Assembly: GCF_900444945.1 (NCBI RefSeq)
Contig: NZ_UFRM01000001.1
Location: 1,728,001 to 1,792,000, forward strand
Direction of reading: 5' to 3'
Origin: Actinobacillus lignieresii
GTDB lineage: Bacteria > Pseudomonadota > Gammaproteobacteria > Enterobacterales > Pasteurellaceae
DNA length: 64,000 nt
The notes below the pieces were generated by a model that saw only the letters and a list, made by a program, of their open reading frames with translations, was not told where the DNA came from and did no database searches. The translations under genes were made by a program, and so were the position numbers. Positions 25,817-35,098 of the stretch are shown piece after piece (the stretch's first letter is position 1; each line of letters opens with the position of its first letter).

Positions 25817-26815
25817 TTACAATGATTTCAATTTCGCCCATACGGTTTCATCCACCGGAATACCGTTTGCAATGTTATCGGCAAGAATGGTAGTAAACTC
25901 GTGTCCCGGTAAGCGTACCGGTACATTCGGATCTGCCGGTTCGGCGGTTTTTACATAATCCATAATGCGGTTAAGTTTTTCGTCTTTGGTTTTACCATCA
26001 ATGAGACGATCGACTTCAATCGCAATAAACACTTGTGAAACGCAGTATTCGTCATCTTTATCTTCGGTTACCGCCGCGGTTGATTCGCCGTTAGAAAGCA
26101 AGGTCGCAATCATATCCAACACGATTGATAAGCCCGAGCCTTTCCAGAAGCCCATCGGCATTAAGCGGCGGTTTTTCTCAACGGTTGCCGGATCACGGGT
26201 TGGGTTGCCGTCATCATCGAAACCGGCATCGACAAAGGTTTGGTGACCTTGTAAGCGGTGAACTTCTAACATTCCGTAGGAATACATTGAGCAAGACATA
26301 TCCACCATTGTGATTGGCGTGGTCGGTACGGCAACAATTAACGGGTTAGTACCGACACGGCATTCTTTTGCCCCCCAAGGCGGCATTACCGCTAACGCAT
26401 TGGTCCAGCAGATACCGATATAGCCTTTTTCCGCCGCTTGCCAGCCGTAAGAACCGCCTCGCATCCAGTGGTTGGCATTACGTAACGCCACTACACCGAT
26501 ACCGTTTTGCGAAGCGAGTTCCATCGCTCTGTCCATCATTTTTTTCGCTGTGAGGTTACCGATGGCTTGATGAGCGTCCCATTGCTCGATTGCACCCAAT
26601 GAAAGCACTTTAGTCGGAACCGCTTCCGGTACGATATCGCCGTTTTCCAATTGTTGAATAAAACGTGGGAAACGGTTTACCCCGTGTGAATATGCACCCG
26701 CTTGGGTAGTATCGGCGAATACCGTTGCACATTCTTCCGCAATTTCTTCACGTACGTTACGTGCTAATAAAACACGTTTAAATTCAGCTTTTAAATCTTG
26801 ATAAGAAACTCTCAT
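25817..26815 (-). CDS. yiaK: 2,3-diketo-L-gulonate reductase YiaK
   Basis: A 332-residue NAD(P)H-dependent oxidoreductase of the malate/L-lactate dehydrogenase (LDH2) family. The catalytic histidine region is [17 protein letters not shown] (residues ~38-54). [20 protein letters not shown] and [11 protein letters not shown] are also family hallmarks. In E. coli it reduces 2,3-diketo-L-gulonate. It opens the yia operon; its promoter is in the 228-base gap shared with the divergent hydrolase gene. No regulator gene (yiaJ) is adjacent. Confidence 0.92.
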   Translation of the reverse strand: MRVSYQDLKAEFKRVLLARNVREEIAEECATVFADTTQAGAYSHGVNRFPRFIQQLENGDIVPEAVPTKVLSLGAIEQWDAHQAIGNLTAKKMMDRAMELASQNGIGVVALRNANHWMRGGSYGWQAAEKGYIGICWTNALAVMPPWGAKECRVGTNPLIVAVPTTPITMVDMSCSMYSYGMLEVHRLQGHQTFVDAGFDDDGNPTRDPATVEKNRRLMPMGFWKGSGLSIVLDMIATLLSNGESTAAVTEDKDDEYCVSQVFIAIEVDRLIDGKTKDEKLNRIMDYVKTAEPADPNVPVRLPGHEFTTILADNIANGIPVDETVWAKLKSL

Positions 26816-27043
26816 TGGACACCTCTAATTTATGTCGTTTCAAATAGTAAAATGATATTTCATAAGTTACGCTTAGTTAGAAATGAAGTCAATTACACTA
26901 ATAAAATAAAAGTTTTTATAATCAATAAGTTACAAATAATTTTGTCAATTTGTGACGGAGATCTCACTTTTCAAGGCTGATTTTTTAGGCTAAATTAACC
27001 GTGAAGCAAACGTTTTCGAAATAAAAATAAAGCAGAGGAAAGA

Positions 27044-27589
27044 ATGAAAAAAGTATATGTAACGCACGGTTATACGGCGAACCCTAGCCGAAATTGGTTT
27101 CCGTGGCTGAAAAACGAATTGGAAAAATTAGGATGGGAATGTGAATGTTTAGCGATGCCGAATTCCGATCAACCGAATCCGCAAGCGTGGCTTGAACATC
27201 ACCGAAATACACTTCAGTTAGATGAAAATACCTTACTCATCGGACATAGCTTGGGCTGCATTGCGTTACTGAATTATCTTGCGGTGACGCAACAAAAAGT
27301 AAAAACGGCAATTTTTGTTTCCGGCTTTTATGAGAAATTACCGAATTTGCCGGAATTGGATGACTTTGCAGATTGCTATGCAAATCAGACCGCTTGTTTA
27401 CCGCAAAAGGCTTATGTTATTGCCGCCTTAAATGATACGGTTGTACCCCATTCGTTCAGTGATCGATTAGCGCAACACTTACAAGCGGATTATATTCGCT
27501 TGGCGCAGGGCGGGCATTTTATTGATCGGGAGGGTGTAACGAAATTGCCGGAGTTATTGGAATTAATTAAACAAATATCAAACTCATAA
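27044..27589 (+). CDS. RBBP9/YdeN-type serine hydrolase
   Basis: A 181-residue alpha/beta hydrolase of the RBBP9/YdeN family. The full triad is visible: nucleophile S69 in GHSLGCIALL, D131 in ALNDTVVPH and H158 in QGGHFIDREG. THGYTANPSRNW near the N-terminus forms the oxyanion-hole strand. No signal peptide, so cytoplasmic. The natural substrate is unknown for most of the family. It is a single-gene unit closed by a strong hairpin. A ydeN-like gene beside the capsule locus agrees with the known arrangement in A. pleuropneumoniae. Confidence 0.85.
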   Translation: MKKVYVTHGYTANPSRNWFPWLKNELEKLGWECECLAMPNSDQPNPQAWLEHHRNTLQLDENTLLIGHSLGCIALLNYLAVTQQKVKTAIFVSGFYEKLPNLPELDDFADCYANQTACLPQKAYVIAALNDTVVPHSFSDRLAQHLQADYIRLAQGGHFIDREGVTKLPELLELIKQISNS

Positions 27590-27590
27590 A

Positions 27591-27628
27591 AAAAGAGCGG
27601 TCGATAACAACTTCTCGACCGCTCTTTT
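27591..27628. terminator. Bidirectional terminator
   Basis: AAAAGAGCGGTCGA and TCGACCGCTCTTTT form a perfect 14-bp stem with a 10-base loop and A/T flanks on both sides. It lies between the convergent hydrolase and lipoprotein genes and can serve both. Confidence 0.9.
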
Positions 27629-27659
27629 ACTTCATTTTTAGCATCACGCTAACCGTAAG

Positions 27660-28214
27660 TTACAGTAATAGCATTGATCCCCATTTGATAATATCAAAAA
27701 AGAATTTATTTTGATTAGTCGCCACACCATCCGGATTTTTAGCTTCGGACTTCGTTTCTTCAACCATTCCGCTCTTATACTGCCCTTTTACGACCGCCAA
27801 ATCGTTCTTCGCTTTTTCTCGTAACACAAGACATTGCTTATCCGCTAACGGCTCGAATTCCTGATTATCTCTGAATTTCTTAAACAAGTATTGCGCATAT
27901 CCCATAGATTTTTCATCGTCTTGGATAATTTTCACATATTGCTCACCGATAATGTCTTCCAACGGATAGAAAAATACGTATTGCGAATGAATATATGAAT
28001 CTTCCTTACTAAACGCTTGCTGCTGAATACGCGTCAAATTCGGATAAATACACTGCTCCGCCTGATGGCTCGCCACCACCCAACGCTGCGCATCTTTATC
28101 CGATAACACATAATCCGCATTCGCAAACTCCCCTGGGAAAGCCTCTTGCTGTGGAGCAGAAGAACAGGCGGTGATTAATGCGATAAAACTCAATAAAGTG
28201 ATTTTTTTGAACAT
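27660..28214 (-). CDS. Putative lipoprotein of unknown function
   Basis: A 184-residue protein with a clear lipoprotein signal ([17 protein letters not shown]; lipobox ITAC, Cys at residue 17). The mature part is polar with two cysteines (QCIYP and KQCLVL) that may form a disulfide, and it ends in a hydrophobic stretch ([12 protein letters not shown]). I do not recognise a characterised family; it may be one of the small Pasteurellaceae-specific lipoproteins. It stands alone between the hydrolase gene and the capsule locus. Confidence 0.75.
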   Translation of the reverse strand: MFKKITLLSFIALITACSSAPQQEAFPGEFANADYVLSDKDAQRWVVASHQAEQCIYPNLTRIQQQAFSKEDSYIHSQYVFFYPLEDIIGEQYVKIIQDDEKSMGYAQYLFKKFRDNQEFEPLADKQCLVLREKAKNDLAVVKGQYKSGMVEETKSEAKNPDGVATNQNKFFFDIIKWGSMLLL

Positions 28215-28863
28215 GATATGTTTTTACTCTTTATAGAAAATAGACATAGCCTAACTGGTATTGTATCACTAGATTAAGCAATATTTAATGGAGAATAAAT
28301 TCTTTATCACAATTACTTAGCAATGGAAACCTGCTTATTCGTTCTAGGAAGTAACTAGAATATAGAAATGGATAAAAACAGGCTAACTTTTTAGAATTAT
28401 ATCAATATTGCTACACCGCATATCCTTATCACTGTATGTCGGTACGTTCATAATGCATTTTAATTATTCTAAATTCTATTAATAAAACAAGCGGTCGCAT
28501 TTTTCCTAAATTTTGCAAGTTTTAAGAAAAATTTGACCGCTTTTATTTTGACTTTCGGTGATATAAAGAATCTTTAGGCTATAAGAGATTTTTCTATATC
28601 TAATAAACCTACTAATCAACCGTGAAAACCTTTAATTGCTTAGTCTATAGGGTTTTCAGTCTCATTTTAAAACTAAGTTCTCCTACATCTAAGTAATTAG
28701 ATGCACTTGCGATGAAAAAATGGATACAGTTTGTATTCTAACTCTAAATTTCTAGCTTTAAATGTATATTTTAGAGCGAATCCTTTACTATTCTTTCTTA
28801 ATAATTGATTTTATACATTAGTTTACTCTTTTTTGATAATGTATTACATATAAATTACAGTAA
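28215..28863. other. 649-base intergenic region before the capsule genes
   Basis: No convincing gene. It contains an inverted pair of uptake-signal cores, AAGCGGTC (28489-28496) and GACCGCTT (28535-28542), followed by T-rich sequence. A possible promoter is TTTACT (28822-28827), a 17-base spacer and TACATA (28845-28850), reading into the capsule operon. Composition becomes strongly A+T-rich from about 28560 on, matching the capsule synthesis genes. Confidence 0.5.
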
Positions 28864-30033
28864 ATGAATTTTATGTTGATTTTATTCATTACAATTCATA
28901 AATTTATAAACTGGAAATGGTTGAATATTGTGCAAAAATTAAAAAAGCTCATAAAAAAACCAGGTATTTTTTTGCGTGACTATTTAAATAAAAAATACCC
29001 AATAAAGAACATTGAACAGCCTTATTCAGAATTAGAAGAACATATTCTTATAGAAGCTGATGAGAAATTAAATCATATCAGTGCTAGAAATTCTGTAATT
29101 CCTTTTGATATTGATGTTGTTTTTACGTGGGTTGATGGTAGTGATCTTAATTGGATAGAAAAGTTTAACAAGTTTTCTCCTGAACATAAAGAACGATCAG
29201 CGCTATATGCTACAGATTCAGCACGGTTTGAGAATCATAATGAGTTATTTTATTCAGTACATAGTGTATTGAAAAATATGCCGTGGATAAGACACATTTT
29301 TATTGTAACAGACAACCAGATACCTACATGGCTAAACGAAAATGACAATCATAAAATAAGTATAATTAATCACACAGATATTATTGATAAGAAATATTTG
29401 CCAACCTTTAACTCACACGTTATCGAAGCATTTTTATACAAAATACCTGATTTAAGTGAAAATTTTATTTATTTCAATGACGATGTATTCGTAGCTAGAC
29501 CATTACAACCGGAGCATTTTTTCCAAAATAATGGTATTGCATCTATTTTTTTGGCAGATAAAAGCCTATTAAAAATGAAAGATAAAGGTATTATTACCCC
29601 TACACTATCAGCATCGGAAAAAAGTATTTCGTTATTAAATAGAAATTATGAAGTAAAAATAGATACGCCATTAGTACATACTTATATTCCATTGAAAAAG
29701 AGTGTATATGAATTAGCTTGGTGTCGCTATAAATATGAAATTGAGGAGTTCTTACCAAATAAACTTAGAAATAATAATGACATTAATTTTGCTAATTTTC
29801 TGATACCGTGGTTAATGCTCTTAGAAGGAAAGGCTATCCCCCAAAGAGAGGTATGCTACTACTTTAATATTCGTTCTCCACATGCAATAACGCAATATCG
29901 TAAGTTATTACAACAAAAGAAAAACGGAACTTCGCCTCATTCGTTCTGTGCGAATGATTTTAACAGTAAAAAAAGTATTGATAATTACCAAGATCTATTA
30001 CTTAAAACATTAAAAGTTTATTATCAAATTTAA
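28864..30033 (+). CDS. Stealth-family capsular polysaccharide phosphotransferase
   Basis: A 389-residue protein of the Stealth family (CpsA/SacB-like), which transfers hexose-1-phosphate units to build phosphodiester-linked capsules. Conserved regions in order are QKLKKLIKKPGIFLRDYL near the N-terminus, DIDVVFTWVDGSD (CR1), RFENHNELFYSVHSVLKNMP (CR2), ENFIYFNDDVFVARPLQP (CR3) and SPHAITQYRKLL. Neither start is well supported: the ATG at 28864 lacks a ribosome-binding site, and a GTG at 28930 would begin exactly at the conserved region. It is A+T-rich, as is usual for exchanged serovar-specific capsule genes. Confidence 0.85.
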   Translation: MNFMLILFITIHKFINWKWLNIVQKLKKLIKKPGIFLRDYLNKKYPIKNIEQPYSELEEHILIEADEKLNHISARNSVIPFDIDVVFTWVDGSDLNWIEKFNKFSPEHKERSALYATDSARFENHNELFYSVHSVLKNMPWIRHIFIVTDNQIPTWLNENDNHKISIINHTDIIDKKYLPTFNSHVIEAFLYKIPDLSENFIYFNDDVFVARPLQPEHFFQNNGIASIFLADKSLLKMKDKGIITPTLSASEKSISLLNRNYEVKIDTPLVHTYIPLKKSVYELAWCRYKYEIEEFLPNKLRNNNDINFANFLIPWLMLLEGKAIPQREVCYYFNIRSPHAITQYRKLLQQKKNGTSPHSFCANDFNSKKSIDNYQDLLLKTLKVYYQI

Positions 30034-30054
30034 TAACTATGGAGCAACTGTACA

Positions 30055-32721
30055 ATGAATAAAAACTATACATTTAGTATAATTATGCCTATCTATAACG
30101 TTGAAAAATGGCTTGCAGAAGCAATAGATAGCTTAATCAACCAAAAAGGAATTTCTTTTTCTGAAGATGTTCAACTTATTTTAGTTAACGATTGCTCACC
30201 TGATAACAGTGAAACTATTTGTTTAGATTACCAAGCTAAATTTAAAAATATTATTTATGTAAAAAATGAAAAGAATATGGGATTATCTAATACACGTAAT
30301 AATGGTTTAAAATATGCGGCAGGTAAATATATTAATTTCTTCGATCCTGATGATACATTATCTCCCTCCACTTTATCAGAAATTAAAAATTTTTTTACAA
30401 AATCAGAACAAAACAATATTAAATTAGCTCATGTATCAATTCCATTAGTTTTCTTTGAAGCTGCTTCAGGTTTGCACCCTAAATATTTCAATTTTGGTAA
30501 AAAGAATAAAGTAATTAATTTAGCTGATGAGGGATATAATTTTATATTATCATCTGCAAGTTCTTTTTATCCAAGAAACCTAATTATCAATCGAAAGTTT
30601 GATGCTACATTATTTGGAGAAGAGGATACTTTATTTAACTTCAAACTTTATGAGAAATGCCAAAATATTGGTTATGTAGTAGAAAATTCCGTTCGATATA
30701 ACTATAGAAAACGTTTTGAGGGAGGATCTCAAGTAGACCAAAGTAGAATTAAACCTCAAGCGTTCCTTACTCCAATTCAACTTATTGAGAAAGTTAATAT
30801 AGATAGAAAATCAGATCTATTCTATGAATTATGTATATATGAGCTACGCTCTCGACTAAAAACGATTAAACCTGATTTATTTGAAGATAAATCTGAATAT
30901 GAATATATCATATCAAAATATAGAGAAATTATATCTAAAATCCCTCTTGATTTTATTCTTCACAAAACAAAATATTTAAATGAATTAGATAATAAATTAT
31001 GCTTTATTACCCGAATCTTTAATGAAAAGATTGAATTTAATCAAGATGGATATATACGTGTAAATAACAACCCTATCTTCAAAGTAAATAAGTTACCGTT
31101 AGATATTAAAAACATAACGATAGAAAAAGATGTATTAATTATAGATGCTCTATTTAATGATTATAAGATGTCAGAGCTAGAAATAGTAATGATTAATAAA
31201 GAAAAAAAAGTCATTAAACCTATCACAAGTTATTATACGGATAGCTGTTATATAAGTAAAGTTGGGGATATAAAATCAACAAATGAAATTCTTTATTCTA
31301 GATTCGAGATTCCATTATCTGTAAAAAATGAATATAGATTCTACTTTAGATATAAGAAAAATGGATATATTTATATCTGTGATAGATTAAGAACCTATTC
31401 TGAAAGCCCATTCTTAGGAAATGGTGTTTTTAATAGTGATAAATTTAAATTATATTCTGAAAATTTAGGAATGAGTGTTTCTTTCCATAATAAAATCTTT
31501 AAAGTATTGCCTTTTAGTTATTGGAGTAAATTAAAAGACCGATTAACAACATTTAACCTTATAAGAAAAAAACATAAGAAAAATAAATGGCTTAGATTCT
31601 GTAAATTAAACAGACCAAAATACTGGCTATTCAATGATAGACCTATTAATGCAAATGATAATGCAGAGTATTTCTTTGAATATATAAATAAAACAAATAA
31701 AAAATTAGCCAAAAGATGTTATTTTGTATTAGATAAAAACTCTCCTGACATAGCTAGAATGAAAGAAATAGGGAATGTAGTTATTCAAAATAGCTTTAAA
31801 CATAAATTCTTATATCTAAATGCGAAATATATATTTACATCTCATTTAGCAACAAGTTTCTTTAAACCAATATCATTCAAATTCTTGAAGTATTATAATG
31901 ATTTAATAGAATCAAAAATCATTTGGTTACAACATGGAATTACGATGAATGATATTGAAACTGGAGCAAATAAATTTAACAAGAGTGTAAGCAAAGTTGT
32001 AACCTGTGCAAATTTTGAAGCAGATATTTTCCAACAAAGGAAATTCTTCTATCCCTCACAAGATATTTATCAAACAGGATTTACAAGATATGATAAATTG
32101 AAAAAAGGTACTAATAAGACTATTTTAGTAATGCCTACATGGAGGGCTTATTTAAGTGGTAATATTCTTGCTAACGGATTACATGCTAAGAAAGATGGCT
32201 TTGAGAATTCTAAATATTTCTTAAATTATTCAGCCTTACTGAAAAATGAGGCTTTAATTTCTGCTTTAAGAGAAAGTGGATATGAATTATTATTTGTTAT
32301 CCACCCTGGTCTTAGACAATATAATGAATCATTTGAAGCATTTGAAAATGATGTAATAAAAGTAATGAAGAAAAATTCTTTCTCTTATAATAAGCTATTT
32401 AACAATAGCTCTTTATTGATAACCGATTACTCTAGCGTGTTTTTTGACTTTGCTTATTCTCAAAAACCATGTTTATTTTTCCAATTTGACCAAGATGATT
32501 TTTACGGAAAACATTATAAAAAGGGTGTTTTTGATTTCGATACGATGGCTCCAGGAAAAGTAGTAAAAACAGATAAAGAATTAGTAAAAGAAATTTTATC
32601 CTTAATTAAAAACAATATGACTCCATCTTCTCATTATCTAAATATAATCCGAAACACATATAAACATTTAGATGATAGAAATTGTGAACGATTATTAATA
32701 GAAGTAGTAAAAAATCTATAA
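30055..32721 (+). CDS. Bifunctional capsule polymerase: GT2 glycosyltransferase plus TagF-like domain
   Basis: An 888-residue fusion. Residues ~4-220 are a GT2/GT-A glycosyltransferase (FSIIMPIYNVEKWLAEAI, LVNDCSPDNSE, NFFDPDDTLSPS, with DPDD as the DxD-like motif). Residues ~330-500 form a linker domain I cannot name. The C-terminal ~380 residues are a CDP-glycerol:poly(glycerophosphate) glycerophosphotransferase-like GT-B domain (IWLQHGIT, VMPTWRAYL, FVIHPGLR, LLITDYSSVFFDFAYSQKPC). TagF-like multidomain polymerases are known from A. pleuropneumoniae capsules. No CDP-glycerol synthesis gene is in this locus, so the donor used is uncertain. Starts 21 bases after the Stealth gene. Confidence 0.85.
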   Translation: MNKNYTFSIIMPIYNVEKWLAEAIDSLINQKGISFSEDVQLILVNDCSPDNSETICLDYQAKFKNIIYVKNEKNMGLSNTRNNGLKYAAGKYINFFDPDDTLSPSTLSEIKNFFTKSEQNNIKLAHVSIPLVFFEAASGLHPKYFNFGKKNKVINLADEGYNFILSSASSFYPRNLIINRKFDATLFGEEDTLFNFKLYEKCQNIGYVVENSVRYNYRKRFEGGSQVDQSRIKPQAFLTPIQLIEKVNIDRKSDLFYELCIYELRSRLKTIKPDLFEDKSEYEYIISKYREIISKIPLDFILHKTKYLNELDNKLCFITRIFNEKIEFNQDGYIRVNNNPIFKVNKLPLDIKNITIEKDVLIIDALFNDYKMSELEIVMINKEKKVIKPITSYYTDSCYISKVGDIKSTNEILYSRFEIPLSVKNEYRFYFRYKKNGYIYICDRLRTYSESPFLGNGVFNSDKFKLYSENLGMSVSFHNKIFKVLPFSYWSKLKDRLTTFNLIRKKHKKNKWLRFCKLNRPKYWLFNDRPINANDNAEYFFEYINKTNKKLAKRCYFVLDKNSPDIARMKEIGNVVIQNSFKHKFLYLNAKYIFTSHLATSFFKPISFKFLKYYNDLIESKIIWLQHGITMNDIETGANKFNKSVSKVVTCANFEADIFQQRKFFYPSQDIYQTGFTRYDKLKKGTNKTILVMPTWRAYLSGNILANGLHAKKDGFENSKYFLNYSALLKNEALISALRESGYELLFVIHPGLRQYNESFEAFENDVIKVMKKNSFSYNKLFNNSSLLITDYSSVFFDFAYSQKPCLFFQFDQDDFYGKHYKKGVFDFDTMAPGKVVKTDKELVKEILSLIKNNMTPSSHYLNIIRNTYKHLDDRNCERLLIEVVKNL

Positions 32722-32729
32722 GGTTAAAT

Positions 32730-33851
32730 ATGAAACGAAATATTAGACTAAAAGAATTTGCTAGAAACATAGAGAAAGTACATACTCCAACTAAAGAGTA
32801 TATGGATAAATCCCCCTTATTAGAAAGGGGGAAATCCTATTTCCAAAGAACTAATGAAAATGGCTTTATACGAACACACTTACCGTTTGAGAGTGATATA
32901 AATGTCATTCTGATTGGCGATTCTTTTATAGAGAATATATTCACTGATGAATCAAAACGTATTTCATCCATTATTGAAGAAATGTTTCTTAATGAAAAAA
33001 AGAAAATTAAAATTCACAATGCTGGTGTATCTGGTTCAACTGGCTTAGGTATACTTAATGTTATTCTAAATAAAATTTTATTCTTAAAACCAGATTTAAT
33101 AATTTATTGTCAACCATCTTGTGACTTTTCAGCTCTTTTATATGAAAATGGGTATAGTAATAGAAGTAAATTCTTTTCTAATCTAACTCCACAAGAAGAT
33201 AATGAAAAATTTAAATTTGATACTATTGAGAATAATTTATATCAAATATCCAATATTACATCTATAATTGCTAAAACATGTCAAACATTTAATATTCATC
33301 TATGTATGGCAACTTGTTGTTCTAATTCATCAAAAAGACAATTAAAAATGATGAATGACATAATTAGAGATAACTCAGAAAAACTTGGATATGACGTGAT
33401 CGATCTCGATATGCTTGTTATGCGAGGGGATAAATATTTCTATGATAAGCAACATTTGAATCAAGATGGAGCTAAATATATTGCAAGAATATTTTTTGAG
33501 CATTTAAAATTAAGATTTGACTATATTGATCAAAGTGATTTTTCTTTTGTTGAATCTAATATTCCAATTAATGATAATCAATCAATTCTAAACATTCCAA
33601 ATAAAGAGATTTATTTATCTTCTCTCATTTTATCTATTAAAAACAATGATCAAGATGAGAAAATATCTGTTTATTTGATTAATAAACTAAAAAATAAAAT
33701 TAAGATAAAAGAAGTAAATATACCAATAGCAAATGAATTAGAAATATCTATTCCTTTAGATAATTTTTATGGCGAGTATCAGTTAGTTATCCATAGCATA
33801 ACTAATAATCTAATCATAAAAAATTGTAGACTAATATCAATATCCAAATAA
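32730..33851 (+). CDS. SGNH/GDSL-family protein, putative capsule modification enzyme
   Basis: A 373-residue protein with an SGNH hydrolase core at residues ~55-270. Block I is INVILIGDSFIEN with the nucleophile serine in GDSF. The glycine block is NAGVSGSTGLGI, and the catalytic Asp/His pair is in YDKQHLNQDGAKYIA. The C-terminal ~100 residues look like a small beta domain. There is no signal peptide. In a capsule locus such proteins usually add or remove O-acetyl groups; which applies here is unknown. Near the N-terminus the DNA carries a CCCCCTT/AAGGGGG hairpin translated as SPLLERGKS. Confidence 0.75.
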   Translation: MKRNIRLKEFARNIEKVHTPTKEYMDKSPLLERGKSYFQRTNENGFIRTHLPFESDINVILIGDSFIENIFTDESKRISSIIEEMFLNEKKKIKIHNAGVSGSTGLGILNVILNKILFLKPDLIIYCQPSCDFSALLYENGYSNRSKFFSNLTPQEDNEKFKFDTIENNLYQISNITSIIAKTCQTFNIHLCMATCCSNSSKRQLKMMNDIIRDNSEKLGYDVIDLDMLVMRGDKYFYDKQHLNQDGAKYIARIFFEHLKLRFDYIDQSDFSFVESNIPINDNQSILNIPNKEIYLSSLILSIKNNDQDEKISVYLINKLKNKIKIKEVNIPIANELEISIPLDNFYGEYQLVIHSITNNLIIKNCRLISISK

Positions 33852-33885
33852 TATACTGCTATTTACTTTTTAAAAGAGAAGCAAA

Positions 33886-35073
33886 ATGCAATTCAAAAAA
33901 CATAATTCAATCATAGGGCTAACTTTAGCTGCTTTGTTAATCTCAGCCTGCTCAAGTCTCCCAACTTCAGGCCCTAGCCATAGTGCGATCTTAGAGGCTA
34001 ATTCACAAAGTTCGGATAAACCCTTACCGGAAGTAAATGTGGTGGAACTGGATAACGGTTTAGTTCAACAGCTGTATCAAACTCAGCAAAGCCAACAATT
34101 TTCCGGATTTTTAGGCACATCAGGCGGCGCGGGCTATGCCGGTGCAGTCAATGTGGGTGATGTACTTGAAATTTCAATTTGGGAAGCGCCGCCGGCAGTA
34201 TTATTTGGCGGTACATTTAGTTCCGAAGGACAAGGTAGCGGGCATTTAACGCAATTACCGGCACAAATGGTTAATCAAAACGGGACGGTAACCGTGCCGT
34301 TTGTGGGAAATATTCGTGTCGCAGGTAAAACACCTGAAACGATTCAGTCTCAAATTGTTGGGGCATTGCAGCGTAAAGCGAATCAGCCGCAAGCATTAGT
34401 CAAAATTGCGAATAATAACTCTGCTGATGTTACGGTTATTCGTCAAGGTAATAGTATTCGTATGCCATTAACCGCTAATAATGAACGCGTATTAGATGCG
34501 GTTGCGGCAGTAGGCGGTACAACTGAAAATATTGAAGACGTCACCGTAAAATTAACTCGTGGCTCGCAAGTCAAAACATTAGCGTTTGAAACCCTAATTT
34601 CCGATCCGGCGCAAAATATTATGTTACGTGCCGGCGATGTCGTTTCGCTGCTAAACACTCCTTATAGCTTTACCGGTTTAGGTGCGGTGGGTAACAACCA
34701 GCAAATGAAATTCTCAAGTAAAGGAATTACGCTTGCCGAAGCTATCGGTAAGATGGGCGGTTTAATTGATACTCGTTCGGATCCGAGAGGGGTTTTCGTA
34801 TTCCGTCACGTGCCTTTTGCACAATTGAGTTTAGAACAACAAGCACAATGGCAAGCTAAAGGCTACGCTATAGGAATGGATGTACCAACGGTTTATCGTG
34901 TGAACTTACTTGAGCCGCAATCCATGTTTTTATTACAGCGTTTCCCAATGCAAGATAAAGATATTGTGTATGTTTCAAATGCGCCGTTGTCTGAGTTCCA
35001 AAAATTCTTGAGAATGATTTTCTCAATTACTTCGCCGGTTACCAGTACGACCAATGCCGTTCGTGCCTATTAA
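33886..35073 (+). CDS. cpxD: Capsule export outer-membrane lipoprotein CpxD
   Basis: A 395-residue Wza/BexD-type polysaccharide export protein forming the outer-membrane channel of an ABC-type capsule exporter. It has a lipoprotein signal (LTLAALLISACSSLPTSG, lipobox Cys22), a PES domain starting at GDVLEISIWEAP, and SLBB-like repeats after it. From here GC content and codon use return to the chromosomal norm, marking the border between the variable synthesis genes and the conserved export genes. First gene of cpxDCBA. Confidence 0.93.
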   Translation: MQFKKHNSIIGLTLAALLISACSSLPTSGPSHSAILEANSQSSDKPLPEVNVVELDNGLVQQLYQTQQSQQFSGFLGTSGGAGYAGAVNVGDVLEISIWEAPPAVLFGGTFSSEGQGSGHLTQLPAQMVNQNGTVTVPFVGNIRVAGKTPETIQSQIVGALQRKANQPQALVKIANNNSADVTVIRQGNSIRMPLTANNERVLDAVAAVGGTTENIEDVTVKLTRGSQVKTLAFETLISDPAQNIMLRAGDVVSLLNTPYSFTGLGAVGNNQQMKFSSKGITLAEAIGKMGGLIDTRSDPRGVFVFRHVPFAQLSLEQQAQWQAKGYAIGMDVPTVYRVNLLEPQSMFLLQRFPMQDKDIVYVSNAPLSEFQKFLRMIFSITSPVTSTTNAVRAY

Positions 35074-35098
35074 TATATTGAATGTATAAGGACAAAAG

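Noticed and set aside
26949..26968. CRP-like site TTGTGACGGAGATCTCACTT upstream of yiaK
   Set aside because: The half-sites GTGA and TCAC are eight bases apart instead of the six required for CRP, so the match is probably chance.
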